Positions 25,178 to 32,811 of a DNA stretch of 64,000 nucleotides are shown here, in pieces. The first letter of the stretch is position 1, and every line of letters starts with the position of its first letter. The DNA lies in the NCBI RefSeq assembly GCF_004328625.1, contig NZ_CP032229.1:5766001-5830000 (forward strand), in the 5' to 3' direction. The DNA is from Streptomyces seoulensis. Lineage in GTDB: Bacteria; Actinomycetota; Actinomycetes; Streptomycetales; Streptomycetaceae. The notes under the pieces are model-generated. The model worked only from the letters and a program-made list of their open reading frames with translations, searched no databases and was not told where the DNA came from. A program made the translations under genes and the position numbers.

Positions 25178-26290
25178 TCAGGAGGCGGGGGCGGGCAGGG
25201 TCACCTCGAAGCGGCAGCCGCCGGGGATGTTCCGTACGCTCGCCCGCCCCTGGTGCGCCTCCACGATCCCCCGGACGATCGCCAGCCCGAGCCCCGCACC
25301 GGCAGGCGGCGTCCGCGCGTCGGTACCGCGCCAGCCGGTGTCGAAGACGCGGGGCAGGTCCTCCTCCGGGATGCCGCCGCAACCGTCCGTCACCGACAGC
25401 ACCACGCCCTCCGGCGCCCGCCGGGCCGCGACGGCGACCGTGCCGTCGGCCGGGGTGCGCCGGATGGCGTTGACCAGCAGGTTGGCGACGACCCGGCTCA
25501 TCTCCTTGCCGTCCACCTCCACCGGCACCGGCCGCACCCCGTCGCCCACGAGCCGTACGCCGTGCTCGCGGGCGAGCGGGCCCACCCCGGCGAGGGCGTC
25601 GCCCACCAGGTCGTACAGCGAGATCCGGGACGGGCTCAGCGGGAGCGTCCCGGCGTGGATGCGGGAGAGTTCGAAGAGGTCGCCGACCATGCCGTCCAGG
25701 CGTTCCACCTCGGTGCGGATCTGCCGCAGATAGCGGGCCGGATCGGCGGCCACCCCGTCCTCCAGCGCCTCCGACATGGCGCGCAGACCGGCCAGCGGGG
25801 TCCGCAGATCGTGCGAGATCCAGGCGACCAGTTCACGCCGGGACGCCTCCAAGGCGCGCTCGCGCTCCCGGGAGTCGGCCAGCCGGGCGCTGGTCGCGGC
25901 CAACTCCCGGCTGAGGGCGTCCAGTTCGGCGGTGGCCGGGACGGCGGGCGCGGAGAAGGCGCCGGCGTCGCCGAAGTGCCGTGCCGCGTCGGTGAGTTCC
26001 CTGCTGCGGGCGACCACGCGGCGGCCCAGGAGGAGCGCGCTCGCCAGGGAGACGACCGCCGCCATCGCGACGACCGTGGTCACCACCCGCAGATCGTGCG
26101 GCGACAGGAACATCGCCCACGCCACCGCCATCGTGCCCGCCAGCATGGCGAACACGCCGACGCCCGCGACCACGGTGAGCGAGGCGGTCAGCGAGCGGCG
26201 CCGGACCAGCCGCAGCACGGCGGCGCCGAGCAGACCGGAGGCGGCGGCGCCGAGGAAGGCGTAGAGGGCGATGAGGAGGTTGTCACGCAT
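25178..26290 (-). CDS. Sensor histidine kinase
   Basis: Membrane kinase of 370 residues. Two hydrophobic N-terminal segments (about residues 3-25 and 33-80) with almost no extracellular loop are followed by a HAMP-like linker, the H-box WISHDLRTPLAGL with phospho-acceptor His160, the N-box NLLVNAIRRTP, and the ATP-lid motifs DGCGGIPEED and GAGLGLAI. The ATG at 26290 overlaps the stop of the response regulator gene (ATGCGTGA), with a GGAGGAGG site inside that gene, so the two proteins are co-translated. With little exposed outside, it more likely senses a membrane or intramembrane signal. Its stop is two bases from the convergent epimerase stop. Confidence 0.93.
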   Translation of the reverse strand: MRDNLLIALYAFLGAAASGLLGAAVLRLVRRRSLTASLTVVAGVGVFAMLAGTMAVAWAMFLSPHDLRVVTTVVAMAAVVSLASALLLGRRVVARSRELTDAARHFGDAGAFSAPAVPATAELDALSRELAATSARLADSRERERALEASRRELVAWISHDLRTPLAGLRAMSEALEDGVAADPARYLRQIRTEVERLDGMVGDLFELSRIHAGTLPLSPSRISLYDLVGDALAGVGPLAREHGVRLVGDGVRPVPVEVDGKEMSRVVANLLVNAIRRTPADGTVAVAARRAPEGVVLSVTDGCGGIPEEDLPRVFDTGWRGTDARTPPAGAGLGLAIVRGIVEAHQGRASVRNIPGGCRFEVTLPAPAS

Positions 26291-27029
26291 GCCGGTCCTC
26301 CTCCACCCCGGCGGCCGCGTCCGGCTCGAAGCGGTAGCCGACACCCCAGACGGTACGGATCAGCCGGGGCCGGGCCGGATCGTCCTCGACCTTCCCGCGC
26401 AGCCGGCGCACATGGACGGTCACCGTGGACAGGTCACCGAACTCCCAGCCCCACACCTCCCGCATCAGCTCCTCACGGGCGAAGGCGCGGCCCGGATGTC
26501 GCAGGAGGAACGCCAGCAGGTCGAACTCGCGCAGTGTCAGGGCGAGTTCAGCGCCGTCCTTGGTGGCCCGACGGGCAGCGGTGTCCACGGTCAGGCCCGC
26601 CGCCGCGAGCGTGCGGGGAGCGGGCGGTGTGCCGGTTGCCGGGCGGCTGCGGCGCAGGACCGACTCCACGCGCAGCACCAGCTCGCGCGGGCTGAACGGC
26701 TTCGTCACATAGTCGTCCGCGCCGACCTCCAGGCCGAGCACGCGGTCGTCCTCGTCGCCCCGCGCGGTGAGCATGATGACCGGCACCGGGCCGCGCTCGC
26801 GCAGCCGCGCGCACACCTCCAGACCGTCCATGCCGGGCAGCATCAGATCGAGCACCACCAGATCGGGCCACCGCCCGGCGGCGGAGGCGAGGGCGGAGGG
26901 GCCGTCGGCGGCGCGGTCCACCGCGTGTCCGGCGCGGACCAGATACCCGGCGACGACCTCGGCCACGGTCGGGTCGTCGTCCACGACCAGCACACGGCCT
27001 GCGGACGGGGTGGTGTACGGCTGCTGCAT
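26283..27029 (-). CDS. OmpR-family response regulator
   Basis: DNA-binding regulator of 248 residues. The receiver domain (14-125) has the acidic pocket DDD at 17-19, phospho-acceptor Asp61 in VLDLMLPG, the Thr of MLTARG and the Lys of VTKPFSPREL. A winged-helix trans_reg_C domain follows (about 150-240; LTLREFDLLAFLL to TVWGVGYRF). I chose the ATG at 27029, which has GGAGGG upstream; longer frames run into the divergent promoter region. It is the first gene of an operon with the histidine kinase. The 27077-27096 repeat lies at the same 55-base distance from its start as in two other promoters, so autoregulation and control of the flanking sugar genes are likely. Confidence 0.95.
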   Translation of the reverse strand: MQQPYTTPSAGRVLVVDDDPTVAEVVAGYLVRAGHAVDRAADGPSALASAAGRWPDLVVLDLMLPGMDGLEVCARLRERGPVPVIMLTARGDEDDRVLGLEVGADDYVTKPFSPRELVLRVESVLRRSRPATGTPPAPRTLAAAGLTVDTAARRATKDGAELALTLREFDLLAFLLRHPGRAFAREELMREVWGWEFGDLSTVTVHVRRLRGKVEDDPARPRLIRTVWGVGYRFEPDAAAGVEEDRHA

Positions 27030-27076
27030 GCCCTCCAGCCTGGCACCACCACCGCGTCCCGGGCGCCCCGGCTCCC

Positions 27077-27096
27077 GGACGTCCGCGTTTCGTAAG
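27077..27096 (-). promoter_or_regulatory. Shared operator between regulator gene and GT2 gene
   Basis: Read on the minus strand this is TTACG-AAACGC-GGACG, an 11-bp-period direct repeat. It shares ACGAAACGC and GACGTC with the site at 30884-30903. Its centre is 57.5 bases from both divergent starts (27029 and 27144). The GT2 side has a clear -10 TAGGGT at 27131-27136; the regulator side has a weaker AGGCTG/CAGGCT at 27036-27042. Confidence 0.65.
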
Positions 27097-27143
27097 GAGC
27101 GCAAGTCCGGTTCGTCCCGGTTCGGGTTCGTAGGGTGAAGGCC

Positions 27144-27866
27144 GTGACCACCTCACCCCCACCCCCCGGTCCCTCCGTGGACGTCGTGCTGCCCTGCCTG
27201 GACGAGGCCGAGGCGCTGCCCTGGGTCCTGGCCCGCATCCCGGCCGGCTGGCGTGCCATCGTCGTGGACAACGGCTCCACCGACGGCTCCGCCGAGGTCG
27301 CGCGCGCCCTGGGCGCCACCGTCGTCCGCGAGGAGCGGCGCGGTTTCGGCGCCGCCTGCCACGCCGGGCTGCTCGCCGCCACCGCGGACCTGGTCTGCTT
27401 CTGCGACTGCGACGCCTCCCTCGACCCGGGCCTGCTGGTGCCCTTCACCGAGGAGGTGCGCACGGGCGCCGCCGACCTGGTGCTCGGTCGCCGTCGTCCG
27501 CAGGGGCGGGGCACCTGGCCCGCGCACGCCCGCGCGGGCAACCTCGCGCTCTCCCTGCTGCTGCGCCGCCGCACCGGCCTCACCCTGCGCGACCTCGGCC
27601 CGCTGCGCGCCGCCCGCCGCGCACCCCTGCTCGCCCTCGGCCTCACCGACCGGCGCAGCGGCTACCCCCTTCAGATGGTGGTCCGCGCGGCCGACGCGGG
27701 CTGGCGGATCACCGAGCACGACGTGCCGTACCTGCCCCGTTCCGGCGCCTCCAAGGTCACCGGCACCTGGCGCGGCACCTGGCAGGCGGTACGCGACATG
27801 AGCCGCGTCCTCAAGGAAGCACCGGCGGCGGAGCGGGAGCGGACGGCACCGGGGGGTACTCGGTGA
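27144..27866 (+). CDS. Family 2 glycosyltransferase
   Basis: Cytoplasmic GT-A glycosyltransferase of 240 residues. VDVVLPCLDEAEALPWVL, VDNGSTDGS and the metal-binding CDCDASLDPG are the usual nucleotide-sugar-binding and DxD-like motifs of polyprenyl-phosphate mannose/glucose synthases. No membrane segment follows. It probably moves a sugar from a nucleotide donor onto a lipid carrier or other acceptor. I chose the GTG at 27144 because a TAGGGT -10 box lies 8-13 bases upstream, which fits a leaderless start; a GTG at 27135 is also possible. The DUF2064 and methyltransferase genes follow closely and probably form one operon. Confidence 0.87.
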   Translation: MTTSPPPPGPSVDVVLPCLDEAEALPWVLARIPAGWRAIVVDNGSTDGSAEVARALGATVVREERRGFGAACHAGLLAATADLVCFCDCDASLDPGLLVPFTEEVRTGAADLVLGRRRPQGRGTWPAHARAGNLALSLLLRRRTGLTLRDLGPLRAARRAPLLALGLTDRRSGYPLQMVVRAADAGWRITEHDVPYLPRSGASKVTGTWRGTWQAVRDMSRVLKEAPAAERERTAPGGTR

Positions 27867-27909
27867 GCGCAGGGCCTCCCACGGGCGCTGCGGTACCTGG
27901 AGAACGCCC

Positions 27910-28527
27910 ATGACCACTCTCCTCGTCATCGCCAAGGAACCCCGGCCCGGCAGGGTCAAGACCCGGCTCACCCCGCCGTTCACGCCTGCCCAGGCCGCCG
28001 CGCTCGCCGAGGCCGCGCTCGTGGACACGCTGCGCGCGGTGGCCGCCGCCCCCGCGAAACGCCGGGTCCTGGTCCTGGACGGACGTCCGGGACCCTGGCT
28101 CCCGGACGGTTTCGAGGTCGTCCCGCAGTGCTCGGGCGGCCTCGACGAACGCCTCGCGGACGCCTTCTCCCGCTGCACCGGCCCCACTCTGCTGGTCGGC
28201 ATGGACACCCCACAGCTCACCCCCGGCATGCTGAACCTGGACTTCGCCGACTGCGACGCCCGCTTCGGCCCGGCCGAGGACGGCGGATTCTGGGCCCTCG
28301 GCCTGGCACGCCCCGAGCCCGGCCTGCTACGCGGCGTACCGATGTCCGTGCCCGAGACGGGGAGCGTGCAGCGCGAGCGGCTGGCCGCCGCCGGGCTGCG
28401 GGTCCGCGAGCTGCCCCGGCTGCGGGACGTCGACACCGCCGCCGACGCCCGCGCCGTCGCCGCCCTCGCCCCGGACACCGCCTTCGCCGCGCGTCTGGCG
28501 GCCCTCACCCACCCCGGAGCAGCATGA
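27910..28527 (+). CDS. DUF2064 nucleotidyl/glycosyltransferase-like protein
   Basis: Protein of 205 residues from the family annotated as DUF2064 or TIGR04282. The KEPRPGRVKTRLTPP signature near the N-terminus, GMDTPQLTP in the middle and FGPAEDGGFWALGL resemble the CofC/MobA nucleotidyltransferase fold. Family members commonly sit next to a GT2 enzyme, as here, and are thought to modify or activate sugars; no reaction has been firmly assigned to my knowledge. A GGAG site precedes the ATG. Its stop overlaps the next start (ATGA at 28524-28527). Confidence 0.82.
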   Translation: MTTLLVIAKEPRPGRVKTRLTPPFTPAQAAALAEAALVDTLRAVAAAPAKRRVLVLDGRPGPWLPDGFEVVPQCSGGLDERLADAFSRCTGPTLLVGMDTPQLTPGMLNLDFADCDARFGPAEDGGFWALGLARPEPGLLRGVPMSVPETGSVQRERLAAAGLRVRELPRLRDVDTAADARAVAALAPDTAFAARLAALTHPGAA

Positions 28528-29282
28528 GCACCGTGACAGCGCCCGCCTGGGCCGCCTCCGACCCGTACGCCACCGCGCTGCGCACCGGCCGGGGCCCGCT
28601 GTTCCTGCGGCGGGGCGACGGCTGGCTGCTGCCGCTGGACGTGGAGCGCTGGTGCGCGGCGGCCGACGCCGTGGACCGGGCGGTGCTGGACCGCTGCGAG
28701 GGGACCGTACTCGACGTGGGCTGCGGCCCCGGCCGGCTGGTGGCGGAACTCGCCGCGCGCGGCCGCGGCGCCCTCGGCGTCGACGTGAGCGAGGCCGCGG
28801 TGGCCCGCACCCACACCCTCGGCGGGCGGGCGCTGCACCGCTCGGTGTTCGACCCGCTGCCCGGCGAGGGCGGCTGGGGCACGGTACTGCTCATGGACGG
28901 CAACGTGGGCATCGGCGGCGACGTGGCCGCCCTGCTGCACCGGATGCGCGAGCTCCTCCGCCCCGACGGCCTGCTGATCGTCGAGACGGCACCCGGAGAC
29001 GTCGACGAGCGGTCCCGTGTACGCGTGGTGGACGTGACGCACGGCGGGGGAGCGGTGGGCGAACCGTTCCCCTGGGCCCGCGTCGGCACGCCCGCGCTGC
29101 TGGCACTCGCGCGGCGCGGAGGCTGGCCGGAGACGGTTCAGTGGACGGACGGCGAGCGGTGCTTCGTGGCGCTGCGCAGCCGCAGGACGAGCAGCAGGGC
29201 CGAGCCGCCGAAGAGCACGGCCGTGATGAGCAGCCAGCGGAGCAGGAACACGTCCGGGTCGAGCCCGGTGGCCGACCGGTAG
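28524..29282 (+). CDS. Class I SAM-dependent methyltransferase
   Basis: Protein of 252 residues. The SAM-binding motif VLDVGCGPGRL, the acidic residue at the end of the second strand (LGVDVSEAAV) and the later LLRPDGLLIVETAP are typical of class I methyltransferases. It is coupled to the DUF2064 gene by an ATGA overlap. The recognisable fold ends near ERCFVALR; the last 30 or so residues are low-complexity Arg/Ser-rich and overlap the convergent membrane-protein gene by 145 bases, so they may be only a consequence of the missing stop. The substrate is unknown; the context suggests a glycan, glycolipid or sugar precursor. Confidence 0.85.
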   Translation: MSTVTAPAWAASDPYATALRTGRGPLFLRRGDGWLLPLDVERWCAAADAVDRAVLDRCEGTVLDVGCGPGRLVAELAARGRGALGVDVSEAAVARTHTLGGRALHRSVFDPLPGEGGWGTVLLMDGNVGIGGDVAALLHRMRELLRPDGLLIVETAPGDVDERSRVRVVDVTHGGGAVGEPFPWARVGTPALLALARRGGWPETVQWTDGERCFVALRSRRTSSRAEPPKSTAVMSSQRSRNTSGSSPVADR

Positions 29283-29593
29283 CGGTCGGCCGACAGGCCC
29301 AGGATCAGCGGGCACCACACCAGCAGGGCCAGCCCGGACAGCACGGCGGGCACGCGTACGTACAGCGTCCACCGCGCGGCCGTCCCCGCCCGCAGCGCGC
29401 GGTCGAGCGCGGAGTAGAGCGGCAGCAGCACCAGGTCGTGCAGCAGCGCCGCCCCCACGAACCAGAGGGCCACCCCGAGCCAGTCGTCCGCCAGGAGGCG
29501 TACCCCGGCATAGGCGACGAGCGCGAACGAGCAGACCAGCAACAGCAGTTGCAGGGGGCTGCCGAGCAGGGCACGGAACGTGGGCCGGCGCAT
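29138..29593 (-). CDS. Small multi-pass membrane protein
   Basis: Protein of 151 residues with four predicted membrane helices (LLLLVCSFALVAYAGV, a stretch near WFVGAALLHDLVLLPL, VPAVLSGLALLVWCPLIL and LLITAVLFGGSALLLVLRL). I do not recognise a characterised family. The ATG overlaps the stop of the upstream molybdopterin oxidoreductase gene (TGATG), so the two are made together and probably work together, perhaps as a membrane partner or electron-transfer subunit. Its 3' end runs 145 bases into the convergent methyltransferase gene. Confidence 0.75.
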   Translation of the reverse strand: MRRPTFRALLGSPLQLLLLVCSFALVAYAGVRLLADDWLGVALWFVGAALLHDLVLLPLYSALDRALRAGTAARWTLYVRVPAVLSGLALLVWCPLILGLSADRYRSATGLDPDVFLLRWLLITAVLFGGSALLLVLRLRSATKHRSPSVH

Positions 29594-30837
29594 CACAGGT
29601 CTCCGAAGGTCAGCCGGCCCACCCACTTGGTGTTGTGGACGCCGGGGGCGGCGGGCACGATGATCCGCGCCGGATAGCCGTGGTCGAGGGACAGTTCCTC
29701 GCCGTTGACGTACAGGGCGAGCAGGGAACGCGGGTCGGACACCTGGTTGGCACGCAGCGCCGCCCGCCGGAAGGCGCCGTGCCGCTGGAGGGACTCCACC
29801 AGCAGGTCGGGCGGATCGCCCTCGTACCCGGCGAGCGCGGCGAGGTCGCTCAGCCGCACCCCGCGCCACCACTGGTCCGCCGTGGACCAGCCCTCGACGC
29901 AGGCGATGGGCAGCGACGAGCTGTGCTGCGGCAGCCGGAGCAGTTCGGCCCGGCCGAGCCGGACCGTGCCCGCCGGACCGGTGAGGACCAGGCGCCAGGC
30001 ATCCGGATGAGTATCGGCGTCGGTGATCCCGGCATACCGGGCCGTCTTGTTGATCTGGAAACCGTTCGGACCGCCGCCGGGGTCGGCCCCGCCGTGCGGC
30101 GCGAGCAGCGCGGTACGGCGAAGCGGGCCGCCGAGGCTCTGCCCCACCGTCGTCACGAACAGCAGCAGCGAACCCCCGCCGACCAGCCACAGCGCGCCCC
30201 GGCGGGACACGGTGGGCGGCGCCGGCTCCGGGGCGGCCAGCTCCGCCTCGTCACCGGAGTCCCCGCGCCGCCGCGCCCGTACGGTCCGCACGGCCATCGG
30301 TGTCCGCAGCACCGCGTGCACGACGAACGCGGCGATGAACACCCAGGCGCCGTAGAAGTGCAGCGGGTAGAACGAGCCGGGGAAGACGTACTCCAGCTGG
30401 ATGTTGAGCAGCCCGGTGACGAACTGGAACAGGGCGCCGCCGACCAGCAGCAGCAGCGAGACCCGCTCCAGCGCGTGCGCCACCGAACGGGCCGGTGGCA
30501 GCGTGAACAGCTTCGGCACCACCGACCACAGCTTGGCCAGCAGCACCGGGACCAGGACGACGCCCAGCGTGACGTGGACGCCCTGGCTCAGCCGGTACAG
30601 CCAGGACGGCCCGGCCGGCCAGTCGAAGAGGTAGAAGCCAAGCACCCCCTTGTCGGGAGTCGTGTCGTTCACCGGCGAGAGGTCCGGGTTGTAGGCGGCG
30701 TAGGACACCAGCCCGGTCACGAACAGCACGCTGATGCCGCCGAGCAGCACCAGCCCGAGCACCGCCGTGAACCAGGTGCCGCGCAGGGGGCTGCGCCAGA
30801 AACGGGGAGAGGTGGGAAGCCGGGGATCGTCGCGCAT
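29593..30837 (-). CDS. Membrane-anchored molybdopterin-dependent oxidoreductase (sulfite-oxidase fold)
   Basis: Fusion protein of 414 residues. The N-terminal half carries four or five hydrophobic helices with histidines (GVHVTLGVVLVPVLL, HFYGAWVFIAAFVVHAVL) that look like a cytochrome b-type membrane domain. After an Arg-rich linker and VSRRGALWLVGGG comes a sulfite-oxidase-type molybdopterin domain with the Mo-ligand Cys313 in SLPIACVEGWS, plus DQWWRG and SLDHGYPARIIVPA. The active site should face outside the membrane. I start at the ATG 30837. A -10-like TACGGT lies 7-12 bases upstream on the minus strand, and the operator at 30884-30903 lies between this gene and the divergent membrane protein. 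Confidence 0.88.
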   Translation of the reverse strand: MRDDPRLPTSPRFWRSPLRGTWFTAVLGLVLLGGISVLFVTGLVSYAAYNPDLSPVNDTTPDKGVLGFYLFDWPAGPSWLYRLSQGVHVTLGVVLVPVLLAKLWSVVPKLFTLPPARSVAHALERVSLLLLVGGALFQFVTGLLNIQLEYVFPGSFYPLHFYGAWVFIAAFVVHAVLRTPMAVRTVRARRRGDSGDEAELAAPEPAPPTVSRRGALWLVGGGSLLLFVTTVGQSLGGPLRRTALLAPHGGADPGGGPNGFQINKTARYAGITDADTHPDAWRLVLTGPAGTVRLGRAELLRLPQHSSSLPIACVEGWSTADQWWRGVRLSDLAALAGYEGDPPDLLVESLQRHGAFRRAALRANQVSDPRSLLALYVNGEELSLDHGYPARIIVPAAPGVHNTKWVGRLTFGDL

Positions 30838-30883
30838 GCCCCGACCGTAGGCCCGGCGACACCCCGGAACGGCCCTGCGACCC

Positions 30884-30903
30884 ATGACGAAACGCTGACG
30901 TCA
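30884..30903 (+). promoter_or_regulatory. Shared operator between oxidoreductase and GT-C-like gene
   Basis: TGACG-AAACGC-TGACG followed by TCA, an 11-bp-period direct repeat. The second half-site is 55 bases from the GTG at 30951 and 43 bases from its TAGCGT -10 (30939-30944), the same spacing as at 24132. In the other direction, the distance to the TACGGT -10 of the oxidoreductase gene is 51 bases, the same as the distance from the 27077 site to the TAGGGT of the GT2 gene. Confidence 0.65.
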
Positions 30904-30950
30904 GGCCCGGAAGGCGGACCGGAGCCGCCCCTACGGCCTAGCGTGCCGGT

Positions 30951-32291
30951 GTGATCCACCACCCGCCCCACACCTCACGCCGTGACCTGTACGCCGCAGC
31001 GGCAGCCGTTTGGCTGGTGACCGCCGCCGTCCTGGTCGGCCGTCATATCCAGGACGCCCACCACACCCTGTTCGTGCACTGGCCTCCGCTCTTCGCCGAC
31101 TGGGACCCGCACGTCGGCCCCGGCACCCCGGCCGCGCTGATCCTCGCGGCCGCCGGAGTGGCGTACGGGCCCCCGCTCGCCGCCCGGCTGCCATGGCGTG
31201 CCCTGCCCTGGGCGGTCTGGGCAGCCTCCGCCGCCTGGATCGTCTCCCTCGCCCTGATCGACGGCTGGCACGACGGCATCGCCAGGCGGCTCACCACCGC
31301 CAACGAATACCTTCAGGTCATCGGCCGCTTCCACGACATCCCGGCCACCCTGCGCGGCTTCGACGGCCACATCCTCGCGGGCGTGCCCGGCAACTGGCCC
31401 GCCCATGTCGCCGGCCATCCCCCCGCCGCCACGCTCACCTTCGTGCTGCTGGACCGGATCGGGCTGGGCGGTGGCGGCTGGGCCGGGATGTGGTGCGTGG
31501 TGCTGGGCGCGTCCGCCGCCGCCGCGGTCCTGGTCACCGTACGGGCGCTCGCCGGCGAACCCCTCGCCCGGCGCGCGGCTCCCTTCCTGGTCCTCGCCCC
31601 GGCCGCCGTCTGGATGGGCGCCTCGGCCGACGCCTACTTCGCCGCCGTGGCCGCCTGGGCACTGGCCTGCCTCGCGCTCGCCCTCACCCGCCGCTCCCTG
31701 CTCTGGGCGGCCGCCTCAGGACTGCTCGCCGGGCTGACCTGCTACCTCTCGTACGGCCTCACCCTGATCGCCCTCATCGGGCTCGCGGTACTCGTCCTCG
31801 CCCGCGCGGACCTGCGGGCCCGCCCCCTGCTCGTGCTGCCCTTCCTCGCCGGACTGGCCGTGGTCCCGGTCGTGTTCGCCCTGTACGGCTTCAACTGGTG
31901 GACCGCCTATCACCTGTTGGTGACCCGCTACTACCAGGGTGTGGGCGGCACCCGCCCGTACAGCTACTGGATCTGGGCCAACCTCGCCTGCGCCGCGATC
32001 ATCACCGGCCCGGCGACGGCGGCGGCCCTCCCGCGCACCGCCGGTTCCCTGCTCCACCGGAACGACGACCGCCCCGCCGCCCGCCTCGCGCTGATCGTCT
32101 GCGCGGCCCTGGCCGGACTGCTGATCGCGGACCTGTCCGGCATGAGCAAGGCGGAGACGGAACGCATCTGGCTCCCCTTCGCGGTGTGGCTGCTGGCCGC
32201 GGGCGCCCTGCTCCCGCGACCCCGTGCCTGGCTGGCCGCCCAGGTGACCCTGGCCCTGCTGATCAACCACCTTCTGCTGACGGGGTGGTGA
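30951..32291 (+). CDS. Polytopic membrane protein, GT-C glycosyltransferase-like
   Basis: Integral membrane protein of 446 residues with about ten to twelve hydrophobic helices. A long first extracytoplasmic loop holds acidic and His residues (DWDPHVGPG, GFDGHILAGVPGNWPAHVAGHPP), as in GT-C mannosyltransferases that use lipid-linked sugars. I do not see a decisive family motif. The GTG start lies 7-12 bases after the -10 TAGCGT and has no good ribosome site, so it appears leaderless. Shared control with the GT2 and epimerase genes supports a role in surface glycan or glycolipid assembly. Its last 29 bases overlap the convergent acetyltransferase gene. Confidence 0.75.
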   Translation: MIHHPPHTSRRDLYAAAAAVWLVTAAVLVGRHIQDAHHTLFVHWPPLFADWDPHVGPGTPAALILAAAGVAYGPPLAARLPWRALPWAVWAASAAWIVSLALIDGWHDGIARRLTTANEYLQVIGRFHDIPATLRGFDGHILAGVPGNWPAHVAGHPPAATLTFVLLDRIGLGGGGWAGMWCVVLGASAAAAVLVTVRALAGEPLARRAAPFLVLAPAAVWMGASADAYFAAVAAWALACLALALTRRSLLWAAASGLLAGLTCYLSYGLTLIALIGLAVLVLARADLRARPLLVLPFLAGLAVVPVVFALYGFNWWTAYHLLVTRYYQGVGGTRPYSYWIWANLACAAIITGPATAAALPRTAGSLLHRNDDRPAARLALIVCAALAGLLIADLSGMSKAETERIWLPFAVWLLAAGALLPRPRAWLAAQVTLALLINHLLLTGW

Positions 32292-32811
32292 GGAGGTCGA
32301 GCTGGTACCAGCTCCCCGACTTGCCCCCGAGGTCGGCCGGCCCGGCGGGGCCCGTGCGTACGAACCCCGCCTTCAGCAGGACGCGTTGGGAGGCGGTGTT
32401 CTCGTGGGCGGTGGCGGCGCGGAGGGTGTGCAGGGCGTGCCTGGATGCCGCGAGCGCGGACAACTCCCGTACGGCAGCGGTCGCCACGCCCCGTCCGCTG
32501 GCGTGTTCCGCCACCCGGTAGCCGAGTTCGGCGGTGCCGTCGGCGAGGTCGTAGAGGTTGAAGCGGCCCAGGACGGTGCCGGTGGCGGTGACGAGCAGGT
32601 AGAAGGCGCAGGCGCCGGTGGCCTGTTCGGCGAGGAGGGCGTCGTAGCGGTCGGTGAAGCGGGCGAAGTACTCGTCGCCCCGGTCGGAGACGGCGGCCGC
32701 GAAGTAGTCCCGGTTCGCAAGCTCGAACGCCAGGACAGCGGGGGCGAGTGCGGCACTCAGCGGCTTCAGCTTCGGGGAGGGCGCCGCGCCGCCCCGCTCA
32801 GCGGCGGACAT
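32263..32811 (-). CDS. GNAT-family N-acetyltransferase
   Basis: Protein of 182 residues of the RimJ/RimL type. The acetyl-CoA-binding segment reads GYRVAEHASGRGVATAAV, followed by LRAATAHENTASQRVLLKAGFV, which is the classic C-terminal half of this family. The target is unknown (protein N-terminus, amino acid or antibiotic). The ATG lies inside the last codons of the upstream hydrolase gene with a 14-base overlap, so translation is coupled. It converges on the membrane-protein gene with a 29-base overlap. Confidence 0.88.
   Translation of the reverse strand: MSAAERGGAAPSPKLKPLSAALAPAVLAFELANRDYFAAAVSDRGDEYFARFTDRYDALLAEQATGACAFYLLVTATGTVLGRFNLYDLADGTAELGYRVAEHASGRGVATAAVRELSALAASRHALHTLRAATAHENTASQRVLLKAGFVRTGPAGPADLGGKSGSWYQLDLLTTPSAEGG

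Noticed and set aside
27135..27143. Upstream GTG at 27135 as start of the GT2 gene
   Set aside because: It overlaps the TAGGGT box that best explains the promoter; the GTG at 27144 fits a leaderless transcript. The choice is not certain.
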